From positions 1 to 64,000 of the forward strand of contig NZ_VNWP01000014.1 in assembly GCF_014224355.1 (NCBI RefSeq): 64,000 bases of DNA. Direction: 5' to 3'. Under the pieces are notes generated by a model. The model was not told the origin of the DNA. It ran no database searches and saw nothing but the letters and a program-made list of their open reading frames with translations. Positions within the stretch are counted from its first letter, which is position 1; every line of letters starts with the position of its first letter. The DNA comes from Synechococcus sp. BSA11S (GTDB lineage: Bacteria > Cyanobacteriota > Cyanobacteriia > PCC-6307 > Cyanobiaceae). A program made the position numbers and the translations under genes. Shown one piece after another: positions 35,246 to 45,065 of this stretch.

Positions 35246-35959
35246 ATGACCCACGCCGGTGTGCCGATCCCCGTTTTCATCGGCTACGACGCGCGTGAGC
35301 GTGCCGCTACCAATGTGCTGATCGACAGCCTCTACCAACACAGCTCCATCCCGCTCGCGATCACCCCGATCGTTACATCCCAACTGAGCGGAGTGTTCAG
35401 CCGTGAGCGCCATCCCAAACAGAGCACCGATTTTTCGTTCACCCGTTTTCTGGTGCCTTGGCTGATGGGCTTTCAGGGCTGGGCGATCTTCATGGACTGC
35501 GACATGCTCTGCTACGACGACATAGCGAAACTCTGGGCTCTTCGAGATGACCGCTACGCTGTGATGTGCGTCAAGCACGAGCATGTCCCTCACGAAACGG
35601 TCAAGTTCCTTGGGGAGGTGCAGAGCGCCTATCCCATGAAGAACTGGAGCTCGATGATGATGCTCAACACAAACCGCTGCTCTTCTCTGATTCCTGACTA
35701 CGTCAATACCGCCACGGGCCTTGATCTCCACCGCTTCCACTGGCTCGAGGGCGACCATGAAATCGGCGCTCTGCCGGATCGCTGGAACCATCTGGTCGAT
35801 GTCCAGCCCCCACCGCAGGCAGACTTCGGCCACGGCGGCCCTGCCCTGCTCCACTGGACCCTGGGAGGGCCTTGGTTCAGGGATCATCGCCGCATGGGAG
35901 GGCCGCTGGCGGCTGAGTGGTTCGGGGCGCGGGATGAGGCCATGCGGCTTTGGGGATGA
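35246..35959 (+). CDS. Glycosyltransferase, GT-A type with DxD motif
   Basis: A 237-residue GT-A glycosyltransferase-like protein. FIGYDARERAATNVLIDSL opens the fold, FMDCDMLCYDD carries the metal/sugar-nucleotide-binding Asp-x-Asp, and HWTLGGPWF near the C-terminus is a substrate motif in related families (GT8 and similar). The ATG at 35246 is preceded by AAGGG as a ribosome-binding site; a GTG at 35240 is too close to it. It opens the polysaccharide locus and overlaps the next gene by ATGA, so 35246, 35956 and 37860 form one unit. Confidence 0.78.
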   Translation: MTHAGVPIPVFIGYDARERAATNVLIDSLYQHSSIPLAITPIVTSQLSGVFSRERHPKQSTDFSFTRFLVPWLMGFQGWAIFMDCDMLCYDDIAKLWALRDDRYAVMCVKHEHVPHETVKFLGEVQSAYPMKNWSSMMMLNTNRCSSLIPDYVNTATGLDLHRFHWLEGDHEIGALPDRWNHLVDVQPPPQADFGHGGPALLHWTLGGPWFRDHRRMGGPLAAEWFGARDEAMRLWG

Positions 35960-37863
35960 AGGTTCTGATCCTTCTTGATCCCGAGGGAGTCCGTTGGTGG
36001 AGTCAGGAGGATCGGCCTGTCAGCCACAACTGCTGTGTGTACTGCGGCTCCCTGAAGGCCTGGGCCGAGCTCGAGCGTCGCCAGCTCGAAGCGGGTGTGC
36101 GTTGGCTCGGGCCTAGCGGTGCGGGTCCCTGGGGGGAGCTGCAGGAACGTCTCCAGGCCTGGGCCCTGGCCCTGGCCAAGGTCGGCTCGCCAGGGCCAGG
36201 GTCGCCTGCTGGATCAACGATCGAGGAACTCCTGTGTGGAGACCTGGCAGCTCCTGCCCTGCTCACCCTGGCCTTGCTTCCGTCCTGGCTTGAGCAACTG
36301 GCCCCTGCCGAAACCGTTTCCATACCCGTCGGCAGGACGTTCCGTCCCCCTCGATTCGGTCAGCTTGGAGATCTTCCCCTGCTGGCCCTGGCCGCGGGCC
36401 TGGAGGGACGCTGTTCGCGCCTCGAGCGTCTACCGGTTCTCGATCCGATCGGATCGGGCGGTGCAGACCACAAGCCGCCAGGATCTTCCAGCTGGACTGG
36501 CCACCTCAACTCCCCGACGGCCTGGCTGGCGATCGGCAAACTGCGCCATCCTGAACTCACACTGCTGGCCCTTGAGGCCGCCGGATTGTCGGTCCGGTTG
36601 TTCGAGTCGGAGCGGGCTGCACCCTTGCCCGCTCTCTTTGCGGGCACACCCGCCTACCGATGGAACGATGACCTGGATGGTTTCTCCGATCACCAGGCGT
36701 CGCCGCCGTCCCTCCGCCTTCCAACCTCCGGAGCGGAGGCTGGCCCTGAGGCCTGGTTGGCGGCCCTGGCCGCCTGGCCGCCGCTGGTTCAGGAGGCGCG
36801 GCACCTGGCTGAACGACGTCTTCGGCTTGATCGATCCCTGGCCGAGCACTGGGCTCAGGAGCCTCCCCAGCTGATCCTGGTGCCCGAGGAAAACAGTCGG
36901 GCGGTGGAGCGACTTGTCGCCCTGGGGCGCCAGAAAGCCGTGCCCCATGCCGTCCTGCATCACACCGCCGAGGTGTTGCCCCTTCACTCACCCGGGAGAT
37001 TTCAACGCCATCTCAGGCCGGGCGATACCCGTTTGGTGCCGCTCAGGGGCCAAAGGCTCTCCAGCCGCGACCGTTCCCACAGCCCGGCCGCCTCGGTCGT
37101 GATGCTTGATCCGGTTCGCGCCCATCTGCTCGATGCCGTTGAGTTGGAGGGATCGATCCCGATGGAGAAGGATGGTGCGGTGGGCTGGCTCCATTACCCC
37201 CTGCACCAGCAGTCGCTGGTGCCATTCGCTGATCCAGGGGCCTACTGGAACGCCTTCGATCTGCTGAGGTCGGCGCTGGCTGCCCACGGGATTCCGCTTC
37301 AGCTGGCCCGCAAGCCGCCTCTGGAGCCTGGCGGCTCTGGGGATGCGCTAGCCCAGGGATTGCAGAGCCGCCCGGAGATCCGATCGCTGCCTGCCCTGCT
37401 GGCGAACTGCCGTCTGGTGATCGCCCCCGGCCATTTCGGCACGGGCCATCTCGAGGCGATGGCCCGTGGCCGTCCGGTGGTGCTGGTCACCCCGGAGCGC
37501 ATGAGCCGCCCCTCGCTGCTGCTGGAGGACGAAAGCCTCCCCATCCCCCGATTGACCGTCACCGATTTCACAAGCTGGGTGATGCAACAGGGACCAGACG
37601 CCCTGGTTCAGCTCGCATCTGAACAAGCCGAATGGCTGCGCCAGCAGCTGGTCAGCACCCAGTCGCTGCATGGTTGGCTGGCCACAACCGGGGTGGAGAT
37701 CGATACCCGCCCTCAGTCCTTCCTCGGCAGCGGCCTGATGGCCCACCGGCCTTTACTGGATCGGGTCGAAGCCATGGACCGGCTGAGTGGGCGCCTCCAG
37801 GCTCTGCGCCGCAGCCTGCCCGGCAGGCTTCTGGGTCGGCTGAAGCGAGGTTGGAGCCGATGA
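35956..37863 (+). CDS. Large protein of the polysaccharide locus, GT-B-like C-terminus
   Basis: A 635-residue protein I cannot assign to a family. The N-terminal third contains CCVYCGSLKAWAELERRQLE, where Cys-Cys-x-x-Cys may bind metal. The C-terminal part, from about residue 470, has NCRLVIAPGHFGTGHLEAMARGRPVVLVTP, similar to the nucleotide-sugar-binding end of GT-B enzymes and capsule-related transferases. No transmembrane segment is apparent. It overlaps both neighbours by ATGA, which makes it a co-translated part of a three-gene glycosyltransferase unit. A transferase role is inference. Confidence 0.6.
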   Translation: MKVLILLDPEGVRWWSQEDRPVSHNCCVYCGSLKAWAELERRQLEAGVRWLGPSGAGPWGELQERLQAWALALAKVGSPGPGSPAGSTIEELLCGDLAAPALLTLALLPSWLEQLAPAETVSIPVGRTFRPPRFGQLGDLPLLALAAGLEGRCSRLERLPVLDPIGSGGADHKPPGSSSWTGHLNSPTAWLAIGKLRHPELTLLALEAAGLSVRLFESERAAPLPALFAGTPAYRWNDDLDGFSDHQASPPSLRLPTSGAEAGPEAWLAALAAWPPLVQEARHLAERRLRLDRSLAEHWAQEPPQLILVPEENSRAVERLVALGRQKAVPHAVLHHTAEVLPLHSPGRFQRHLRPGDTRLVPLRGQRLSSRDRSHSPAASVVMLDPVRAHLLDAVELEGSIPMEKDGAVGWLHYPLHQQSLVPFADPGAYWNAFDLLRSALAAHGIPLQLARKPPLEPGGSGDALAQGLQSRPEIRSLPALLANCRLVIAPGHFGTGHLEAMARGRPVVLVTPERMSRPSLLLEDESLPIPRLTVTDFTSWVMQQGPDALVQLASEQAEWLRQQLVSTQSLHGWLATTGVEIDTRPQSFLGSGLMAHRPLLDRVEAMDRLSGRLQALRRSLPGRLLGRLKRGWSR

Positions 37864-39395
37864 GACCCAAGCCCAGCAAGGGCTGGCGCAAGCTGGGTCG
37901 GAAGGGGACCAAAGCAATGGCGCTTCTGGCGGAGCTGTTGCACGGAGATCCCGATGGCCTGTTGAGGGTGTTGGCTGAGCGGCTTGTCCCCCGCCTTGAG
38001 CGCCATCGCAATACCGCATGGGCCGATCGCCTCAGGATCGTTTTGCTTGCCTGCCAACCCGGTTGCCGGGCTTCTCAGCAGGAGGTGAACGCTGCTCTGG
38101 CCTCCTCGCGCTTGCTGGTCCCACCCCGATGGCGGCTGTCGCCAGCCCAGCAGGGGCGCCTGCTACGCAGGATGGCCGCTCGTATGGTTCGCACCGGCGC
38201 GGCGGCCGTCACCTGTGATGACTGGATCAGGACGGCCGGATCCTGGTGCTGGCGCCAGAAGCCTCTCTGGGATCCCCTCTTTGATTCCGAAACGGGCATT
38301 GGCGAAGGGCCGGTGTTGGTGCATGCCCGGCTTCAGGCGCACCTGGGCAGCCTTCCGCAGCCACAGCACAGTCCTGCCTGGAGGGAAGCTCTCCGGCACC
38401 TGGCCCTTGTCCATGGCGGTCAGGCCCATGTCCCCCTGCCTTTGCTGAGGGCGCCGTCGGCTGGCCTGCCCGAGGCTCTACCTTCCCAGGAGCTTGATTT
38501 ACCGTCATCTCGAGGTTGGCAGCCGCTGGTCAGTGTGCTGATTCCAACGGCAGGCTTCAGCAAGGTGATCGGCCCGGGGGGGGCTGAGATTCTTGTGCGG
38601 CATTGCCTGCAGAAGCTGCTGGAGCGGAGCCGTTATCGCAGGCTTGAGATCGTGGTCATTGATGGGGGCGAATTGACGGACCCCTTGCTTGAGGACCTCA
38701 GGCTTCTTGTGGAGAGCCAACTGGGCGCAAAGAGCTGGCAGCATCTACGCGATGACAGCCCCTACGACTACACGACACGCATCAACAAGGCCGCCGCGGC
38801 CGCCCATGGCGAACTCTTGCTCCAGTTGAATGACGATACCGAATTACTCGCAGTCGAAGGAATTGAGCTGTTGATTCAGGCCCTGGCAAGGCCCGACACC
38901 GGCATTGCCGGAGCCTTGCTTCTTTATCCTGATGGGAGCGTGCAGCATGCTGGAACTGCGATCGACAATCTTGCTCCCCGCCATGCCTGGGCTGGATCAC
39001 GCCCCGAGGCGCTCCCCTGGGGGACCTTGCGGGGGCAACGCACTTTCCATGCCGTCACCGCCGCCGTCAGCCTTTGCCGCCGTTCCCTGTGGGAACGGCT
39101 GGATGGGTTTGCTGAGCGCTTTCCGATCAACTATGGCGATGTCGATTTCTGCCTGAGGGCTGCTGGCCTGGGCCAGCGCACCGTTCTTGTGCCGGGAAGT
39201 CAATGGCTGCATTTTGAGTCAGCCAGCCGCACGCTGGAGGAGATACCCCCCGAGCTCAGCGTCTTTGAGCAGATCTGGGGGGGGCGGATGGGCGGCCCCT
39301 ATGGCGTTGATCATTATTGTTCAGCCTGGAGAATGCTGTTGCGCAAGCAATCAGTCGATCTGGGACGAGTGAGGCAGATTCGCTTACGGTGGTAA
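37860..39395 (+). CDS. Glycosyltransferase family 2 with N-terminal extension
   Basis: A 511-residue protein. The first 220 residues are basic and helical with no known domain. From about residue 222 a GT2 domain begins: LVSVLIPTAGFSKVIG, YRRLEIVVIDGGE, LLLQLNDDTELLAVEG with the metal-binding Asp-Asp/Asp-x-Asp type motif, GIAGALLLYPDGSVQHAGTA and NYGDVDFCLRAA. The order resembles O-antigen or capsule rhamnosyl-type GT2 enzymes. The start overlaps the previous gene by ATGA. GC content falls toward its 3' end, at the border to the AT-richer central locus. Confidence 0.82.
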   Translation: MRPKPSKGWRKLGRKGTKAMALLAELLHGDPDGLLRVLAERLVPRLERHRNTAWADRLRIVLLACQPGCRASQQEVNAALASSRLLVPPRWRLSPAQQGRLLRRMAARMVRTGAAAVTCDDWIRTAGSWCWRQKPLWDPLFDSETGIGEGPVLVHARLQAHLGSLPQPQHSPAWREALRHLALVHGGQAHVPLPLLRAPSAGLPEALPSQELDLPSSRGWQPLVSVLIPTAGFSKVIGPGGAEILVRHCLQKLLERSRYRRLEIVVIDGGELTDPLLEDLRLLVESQLGAKSWQHLRDDSPYDYTTRINKAAAAAHGELLLQLNDDTELLAVEGIELLIQALARPDTGIAGALLLYPDGSVQHAGTAIDNLAPRHAWAGSRPEALPWGTLRGQRTFHAVTAAVSLCRRSLWERLDGFAERFPINYGDVDFCLRAAGLGQRTVLVPGSQWLHFESASRTLEEIPPELSVFEQIWGGRMGGPYGVDHYCSAWRMLLRKQSVDLGRVRQIRLRW

Positions 39396-39396
39396 A

Positions 39397-40728
39397 TTGA
39401 AGGCATCCTGCAAAGGTCAATTGCCGAATCCATCACTTCGTTTTCTTTCCACCGAAGGCGTTGGGTTGATGCTGATTGTATTCGCAGGAATGGCTACAGC
39501 ACTTGACTCTTTTGCGACCAACCAGCTGGAGATGCTGCCTCTGGTGTTGGGGCTGATCCTGCTGCTGATCAAACGCAGCAGGAAGGACCCGCTGAGCATT
39601 GGATTCCTTTTCTTGCTGTTCATGAGTCTTAGGATTTATCTTCATACAGATGCACGTTATTTCCCCTGGGAAATTACGCTTAATGATTATATTCTCGTTC
39701 TGATTTCATTCGTGGCAGCATTCCGGGTCAAGGCTTCGGAATGGAAGTTGTTTTTCACTTTGTTTTCGATTTTTGTTCCGCTTGCAAGTGTTGTGTCTCT
39801 TCAGATCCATGGTATGGAAAATCCTGAAGAGACCTTCACTGTTGGCGCTCTTTCGATTCAGCAGACGTCTTTCCTGATCGGCACCTGTTTTACGATCAGC
39901 ATGAGCTTTCTTTGGAATGGGATAAGTCAGAAGCGAGTGGTAAAACAAAAATTTCTGATTATTGCCGCTTGGCTATTGGTCAGTCTTCTGAATGGCTTTC
40001 TGGTGGTTCAGACCAAGTCGCGGGCTGGTCTTGGCCTTCCGCTGATCTCGGTGGGCGCCGTGGTGCTTGCTGTTTCACTCCCCAGGCTCAACAGGTCTGT
40101 TGATGCGCTGATTCTACGCTTTTCTTCTGTCCGTCAGGTTGCACGCATCAAGATTGGATTTGCCCTGGCCGTGCTGAGTGCTTTGGGAGTGGCCGTGTGG
40201 GCTTTTCTGGCACAGACCTATGCAAGCCCGGAAAATCTCAGCAATGACCTACATAGACTGTACTTGCTGAGATGTTACCTCGGCGCAGTATTTACAAGCA
40301 CTTATCGATTTATCTATGGGCTGGGATTCACCAATACCAGCACCTGGTTGTGCGATGAAGGCCTTCATCATGGCTTGACCCATGCCCACAATGTTTTCGC
40401 TCAGGTTGCTGCCGATAATGGTTTCTTTGCCATGATTGGTTTGATTCTGATTGCTGTACTGCTGGCGCGTTTTGCCTGGAATCTTGTTGCCAGACTCCCC
40501 AGTCCAACTGTTTTGGCCTCTCTGGCAACCGCGCTGTACTACTTCCTGTTTTTACAGGTGGAGGGGGGATGGGGGAAGATCACCTTCCTTCAGGCTCTGA
40601 TCGGTTTGGTGACGGCTTCCCTGACGATGACGTTTGATCCATCTAAGTCTGGAACCACAGCGACGACTCAAAGAGTTCCATCTCTTTTGGAAGGTGAGCC
40701 TTCCGTTGCCTCATCCCCTCCACAGTGA
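39397..40728 (+). CDS. Polysaccharide polymerase/O-antigen ligase-like membrane protein 1
   Basis: A 443-residue integral membrane protein with about ten to twelve hydrophobic segments and a larger outside loop near residues 285-335. The layout fits Wzy polymerases or WaaL-type ligases, which act on lipid-linked sugars at the outer face of the inner membrane. The loop carries DLHRLYLLRCYLGAVF and THAHNVFAQVAADNGF; His in the latter is a typical O-antigen ligase-family element. The best start is TTG at 39397; the first in-frame ATG is 24 codons later and within the first membrane segment. The gene is paralogous to the next one (40802-42130) and AT-richer than flanks. Confidence 0.75.
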   Translation: MKASCKGQLPNPSLRFLSTEGVGLMLIVFAGMATALDSFATNQLEMLPLVLGLILLLIKRSRKDPLSIGFLFLLFMSLRIYLHTDARYFPWEITLNDYILVLISFVAAFRVKASEWKLFFTLFSIFVPLASVVSLQIHGMENPEETFTVGALSIQQTSFLIGTCFTISMSFLWNGISQKRVVKQKFLIIAAWLLVSLLNGFLVVQTKSRAGLGLPLISVGAVVLAVSLPRLNRSVDALILRFSSVRQVARIKIGFALAVLSALGVAVWAFLAQTYASPENLSNDLHRLYLLRCYLGAVFTSTYRFIYGLGFTNTSTWLCDEGLHHGLTHAHNVFAQVAADNGFFAMIGLILIAVLLARFAWNLVARLPSPTVLASLATALYYFLFLQVEGGWGKITFLQALIGLVTASLTMTFDPSKSGTTATTQRVPSLLEGEPSVASSPPQ

Positions 40729-40801
40729 AAATCACTCTCCCTCAGAACAGCTTGTCTCCCGTCAGGAGATGCAGTAAGGCTTCCATGACTGACTTGACAT
40801 C

Positions 40802-42130
40802 ATGACCTCTCAATTCGATTTGTTGAAAATACCCAGGCGGCTCTCCGCCGTCGATGCCTTAGGCATCTCAATGATTATTTTATCTGGAACTGTTATCTTA
40901 TTTCCCTCTTTTCTAGAGTTTCATCATGAGCTGATTCCCCTTGTTCTCGGGATCTCCTTCCTGCTCGTCGGGCACAGCCGAGAGGAGCCCATCCGAATCG
41001 CATATCTCTGGCTCTTCTTGTTAACAATGAGGATCTACCTCCACAGTGATGAACGATACTTGAGTTGGGAGATAGTGCTTTCAGACTATATTATGATTGT
41101 GGTTTCCTTTGCGGCCTCCTATCGAATGGCCATTCGCTTTTGGAACTGGTTTTTTACTCTCTATGCTTTCGCAATGCCTTGTGCTGGAATAATCTCTCTT
41201 CTTTACTTTCTACTCAGTCAGCCCGATGGACCCTTTGACGCCGGAGATCTTTCCATTAATCAAACTGCTTTTCTCTTTGGCAGTTGTCTCACCATTGCAA
41301 GCTGTTTTCTTTGGCGTCAAGTATTTCCTTCCAGCCCACAAGAAAGAAAAGCTTCGATCATCATTCCTTGGGCTTTCGCTGCTTTCATCAGTGCTTTTCT
41401 CGTTCTCGCTACCCAATCGAGGGCTGCCTTCGGATTGCCATGGATAGCAATTCTCGTGATACTGGTTACGTGTGAACGCGTTCGCCTTTTGACTTGGATT
41501 AGTCAAGTGAACAGCTCTCTGTTTAAGAGTAGAAGTGCCTACACGAAAACTGCAATGTACATCGCTGCTTTTACGGGGATGGCTCTCTCGTTGGTTGCTG
41601 TGATTCTGCTGGTCTATTCGAACATGGATAACATGGTCAGCGATGTGCATCGCCTGCATCTGCTGAGGTGTTATTTTGGAGGAATGTTTGCCGGCAATAA
41701 TAGCTTTTTGTACGGGCTTGGCTTCACTCGGGCCAGTCAGGGTATTTGTATGGATGTAGGCATCATAAAAGGTACAACGCATGCTCATAACCTGTTTGCC
41801 CAGGTTGCTGCTGACAATGGATTTCCTGCATTGCTCTTCCTTTGTATCCTTGTTTTTCTCTTCTTCCGAGTGGCAGGCAAGCGTATTCCATTCAGTGAGA
41901 ATCCAGTGATCTTTGCGTCATTGGCATTGTCTCTGTATTGTTTCTTGTTTTTACTTGTCGAGGGTGGCTGGGGCAAAGTTCCTTTCATTCAAGCCTTACT
42001 TGGCTTGACTCTCGCCTCACTGACCATGAGGACACAAGCCCACCAAGAACCAAAAGTCATTTATTCTGAGAGATGCGAATTGGATTATCCAACTTCAAGA
42101 GCAGACAAATCTCGAAATGAATCAGAGTGA
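40802..42130 (+). CDS. Polysaccharide polymerase/O-antigen ligase-like membrane protein 2
   Basis: A 442-residue membrane protein, paralogous to the preceding gene over its length. Shared blocks include MRIYLHSDERYLSWEI, LSINQTAFLFGSCLTI, ATQSRAAFGLP, DVHRLHLLRCYFGGMF, THAHNLFAQVAADNGF and VEGGWGK. The high similarity of the loop motif and lower similarity elsewhere suggest an old tandem duplication with changed specificity. Codons are AT-rich, unlike the rest of the window, pointing to transfer. The last 46 bases overlap the end of the opposite-strand ABC exporter gene. Whether it polymerises or ligates cannot be told from the sequence. Confidence 0.75.
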   Translation: MTSQFDLLKIPRRLSAVDALGISMIILSGTVILFPSFLEFHHELIPLVLGISFLLVGHSREEPIRIAYLWLFLLTMRIYLHSDERYLSWEIVLSDYIMIVVSFAASYRMAIRFWNWFFTLYAFAMPCAGIISLLYFLLSQPDGPFDAGDLSINQTAFLFGSCLTIASCFLWRQVFPSSPQERKASIIIPWAFAAFISAFLVLATQSRAAFGLPWIAILVILVTCERVRLLTWISQVNSSLFKSRSAYTKTAMYIAAFTGMALSLVAVILLVYSNMDNMVSDVHRLHLLRCYFGGMFAGNNSFLYGLGFTRASQGICMDVGIIKGTTHAHNLFAQVAADNGFPALLFLCILVFLFFRVAGKRIPFSENPVIFASLALSLYCFLFLLVEGGWGKVPFIQALLGLTLASLTMRTQAHQEPKVIYSERCELDYPTSRADKSRNESE

Positions 42131-43917
42131 TCTCTCAGTTCATCAAAAGTTCCCGATGCCTTAATCGTACCGTTATCAAACTCGTAAATTCTGTCACAGC
42201 GTACAATGGTACTCAATCGATGGGCGATGACCACTGTGGTACAGCGCCTGCCAATCATTTCAAAGGCGTCAATCACGTCAGATTCAGTTCGGTTGTCCAG
42301 GGAGCTGGTGGCCTCATCAAGAAGAAGAAACTTAGAGTCACGATAAAATGAACGCGCCAATGCCAGCCTTTGGCGCTGGCCACCTGAAAGTTTCATTCCA
42401 TTCTCGCCGATAGGCGTTAACAGACCATAGGGAAGATCTGCAACAACATCAGCCAACTGAGCTGCTTGCAAGGCTTCCCATAGACGTGAAAAGTCTATTT
42501 TCTCAGCTTCGATTCCAAAAGCCACATTCGATTGAATACTGGCATCCAAAAGCTGAATATGTTGTGGAACTTGAGCGCAGCTTGCTTGCCAGGCAGGCTT
42601 TGTTGTTTCATCCAGCTTGGCACCATCGAGCTCAAAAGAGCCCTTGTCGGGATCCAGCAATCCAAGCAACAGGTGAGCTACGGTGGACTTTCCGCTTCCG
42701 GTGGCACCGACAAGAGCCACTCTGGATCCAACAGGAATGGAAAGATTGATTCCACGAATCACCCAGTTTTCGGTTCTTGGATAGCGGTACCAGGCATTCT
42801 TAAGTCTGATCGAGTGCCTGGGGAATACGGATGCGGGAGACGGCACACTCATGTCTGCCATTGTCAATCTGGGTTCGGATAGTTCAAGCAATTCGACTGT
42901 TTTGGCAATCTTAGGGAGGCTGCCTCTCAACAAGGTGATTGAAGAAAATAAATCTTGCAGTGGAGGTGTGAGTTTCTGTGCCGCGATTGCCAAGCCTGCC
43001 AGAAGTGGAATTATCTTGCGGATGTCTTCGATATTTCCATTGAGAAGGTATGGAACAGCTCCAAAAAGAAATATCATCGTGATTCCCAGCGGCTCAATCA
43101 GCTGTCTGGGAATAATGGGGATTAATGATGAGATCCAAGCATAGCGCTGGGCTCTCTCTCCAGAGTTCACAAAGTAGGTTTGGAAGAATGGCTCAGCATT
43201 TGAAAGTTGAATATCGCGAATCGAAGCCAGCGACTCCATCAAGGCATGGGTTGATCGCTCATCTTCCCGAACCATTTGTTTGGAGGCGTGGCGAAGATAG
43301 GGTGTCAGAAAAAGGGAAAGGCCAAGGTAGGCAATCACAAGCAGTGTGATCAACACCACCGACAGCCAGCGACCCACAAAGACAATTCCGAGCGATAGCA
43401 AGATAACGGAAACAGAACTGCTGGCGATTCGTAAAATTGGATTGATGACACCATTGGAGACAGCCTTGACATTCCCTATGATCAAGGACGTCAATCCAGA
43501 GGTGCTTCGTAAAAGGTGATAGGAATAGGGCTGATAGAGAATATTGTGATGGATCTGATCAGAAAAGTCTCGCCAGATCAGGGCAGTCAAGCGTTGTTGT
43601 GTGTATTGAAGGATGAGCCGTAGCGCCGAGGCCGCCCATGCCAGTGCAATGAAGATGCTGATCAGCCAGAGGCTCTGCTCTGCCATGCCGCCGCCAAAGA
43701 CCTTGACACCGGGTAAGAAATCCAATAATTGCACCCCGATCAAAGCACCAGCAAGCCGGGAAACCACCGCGATGGTGAGAAGATCGAAAATTCCTGGCAG
43801 GATGGACAATGGGGCAAGGATCAGCAAAGCCCTGTAGCGCCTTTTGGGCAAAAAACGAAGCAGCCTGCCCAGATATTCGATGGTCTGGCTTCTTGGTTTC
43901 TGGTTCGTTGGCATCAA
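42085..43917 (-). CDS. ABC exporter, fused membrane-ATPase (MsbA/HepA-like)
   Basis: A 610-residue half-transporter. About six membrane segments cover residues 25-310. The ATPase domain follows with Walker A GATGSGKST (near residue 405), signature LSGGQRQRLALARSF, Walker B FLLLDEATSSLD and switch His in VIAHRLSTI. Homodimers of this type flip lipids, lipid-linked sugars or peptides outward; in heterocyst cyanobacteria related HepA proteins serve polysaccharide export. Here the setting between polymerase-like and glycosyltransferase genes makes export of a glycan or its lipid carrier likely. The leading ATG pair at 43917 fits the family start. Confidence 0.85.
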   Translation of the reverse strand: MMPTNQKPRSQTIEYLGRLLRFLPKRRYRALLILAPLSILPGIFDLLTIAVVSRLAGALIGVQLLDFLPGVKVFGGGMAEQSLWLISIFIALAWAASALRLILQYTQQRLTALIWRDFSDQIHHNILYQPYSYHLLRSTSGLTSLIIGNVKAVSNGVINPILRIASSSVSVILLSLGIVFVGRWLSVVLITLLVIAYLGLSLFLTPYLRHASKQMVREDERSTHALMESLASIRDIQLSNAEPFFQTYFVNSGERAQRYAWISSLIPIIPRQLIEPLGITMIFLFGAVPYLLNGNIEDIRKIIPLLAGLAIAAQKLTPPLQDLFSSITLLRGSLPKIAKTVELLELSEPRLTMADMSVPSPASVFPRHSIRLKNAWYRYPRTENWVIRGINLSIPVGSRVALVGATGSGKSTVAHLLLGLLDPDKGSFELDGAKLDETTKPAWQASCAQVPQHIQLLDASIQSNVAFGIEAEKIDFSRLWEALQAAQLADVVADLPYGLLTPIGENGMKLSGGQRQRLALARSFYRDSKFLLLDEATSSLDNRTESDVIDAFEMIGRRCTTVVIAHRLSTIVRCDRIYEFDNGTIKASGTFDELRDHSDSFRDLSALEVG

Positions 43918-44069
43918 AGGGTCCTTTTTCTGTTCCGGATGATGGTTCTTACCTTGACTGGAGGCTATGGATCATGCCAATTTATTGGGTCATCCGCCAC
44001 TGTGTGGCCCGGCTTAGTCCAGACCGCTGATCGCCACCCAGTACCAACCAGGGCAGACGATTGGTGCGA
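43918..44069. other. Intergenic stretch between exporter and glycosyltransferase
   Basis: About 150 bases without a gene, between the exporter (start 43917, leftward) and the stop of the next leftward gene. It should contain the exporter promoter unless the genes are co-transcribed. I see no clear boxes or hairpins. Confidence 0.3.
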
Positions 44070-45065
44070 TCACACGCGACTCAGTAATCGCTTGATCCCC
44101 AGAGCCACCCTGATTCCGATCAGAAGAGTTGAGATTCGTAACCCTGCCAATGCCTTGAGCAGGGGCGCCCAACTTCTGATTTCTTCTAATGATGTGGCTG
44201 GAACCATCATGTCTAGCAATCGTTCGTGCACACCAGCAAGAATTGACAAATAAATGCGGTTGCCCAGAACTCTGGTTTCATGTTGTATGCCTGAGCTGGG
44301 GGCCGGAATTGACTCTTTCTTCGCAATCCACCTATTGACGCTCAATCGTTGATAGGTTGTTGACGGTGAGTCAGCCGACCATGGTAATCGACTGGCAAGG
44401 TCTCGATTGATTGCCTTGGTCTCCTCCATTCGTGCAATTGCTTCGAGCCGCACCCCAACACCAGCGTGAAGTTTGGGGTAACGTTGCCCGGCAACTTCGA
44501 TCGTATTTGCTGCAACTCTCTCAAGATCACCATGATCAAGGGTAGAGAAGATAGCCTGTGGAAAGCCTGTGCCGACCATCCTCTGATCCAGTCGTAAAAA
44601 TAAGTCTTTATCGTCATAGCCATAGCCTTTGAGGTATTCGTTGAATCCTCCTATGGCAAGAAAGTCAGATCTGTTGATCATGAAGACTCCATTGAGTCCG
44701 CCGCCACCTGTTGTGCGGATATATCGTCCATGTTGTAGTTGAGTAGGCCGGTAGGTCAGGTCGTTAATCCAGCAATCGGCATCGAGTTTTAGAATCGTTT
44801 CGAAGGTACATTGACCAGCTGCAAAGTTGTAGGCCCTTGTCAGTTGCCATTCTGATTCCCCTTCGACGCGCAACAATCGGATCCTTGTATCGGCGGGGAG
44901 ACTGTTCTGATCGATGGGATTCTGGCTTCCCCAGTCCACAATCAGGTGCTCCCGATGCCCATGCCAGCGGCTGATGCGAGCGGCGGTGGCAAGGAGATGG
45001 CTCGTCCTGTTCATCGCTACAGTGACGATGCTGATTCCAGTTAACCGAGCAGGCTCTGTAGACAT
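44070..45065 (-). CDS. Glycosyltransferase, GT2/galactosyltransferase-like
   Basis: A 331-residue GT-A enzyme. GISIVTVAMNRTSHLLATA is the start of a GT2 domain, LKLDADCWIND holds the Asp-x-Asp type metal motif, and GGFNEYLKGYGYDDKDLFLRL is the conserved acceptor/catalytic block of the galactosyltransferase-like C-terminal domain. It probably adds a sugar to the surface glycan. The start codon lies directly after the stop of the next upstream gene (45066), so the two are an operon. Base composition is AT-rich like the centre of the locus. Confidence 0.82.
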   Translation of the reverse strand: MSTEPARLTGISIVTVAMNRTSHLLATAARISRWHGHREHLIVDWGSQNPIDQNSLPADTRIRLLRVEGESEWQLTRAYNFAAGQCTFETILKLDADCWINDLTYRPTQLQHGRYIRTTGGGGLNGVFMINRSDFLAIGGFNEYLKGYGYDDKDLFLRLDQRMVGTGFPQAIFSTLDHGDLERVAANTIEVAGQRYPKLHAGVGVRLEAIARMEETKAINRDLASRLPWSADSPSTTYQRLSVNRWIAKKESIPAPSSGIQHETRVLGNRIYLSILAGVHERLLDMMVPATSLEEIRSWAPLLKALAGLRISTLLIGIRVALGIKRLLSRV

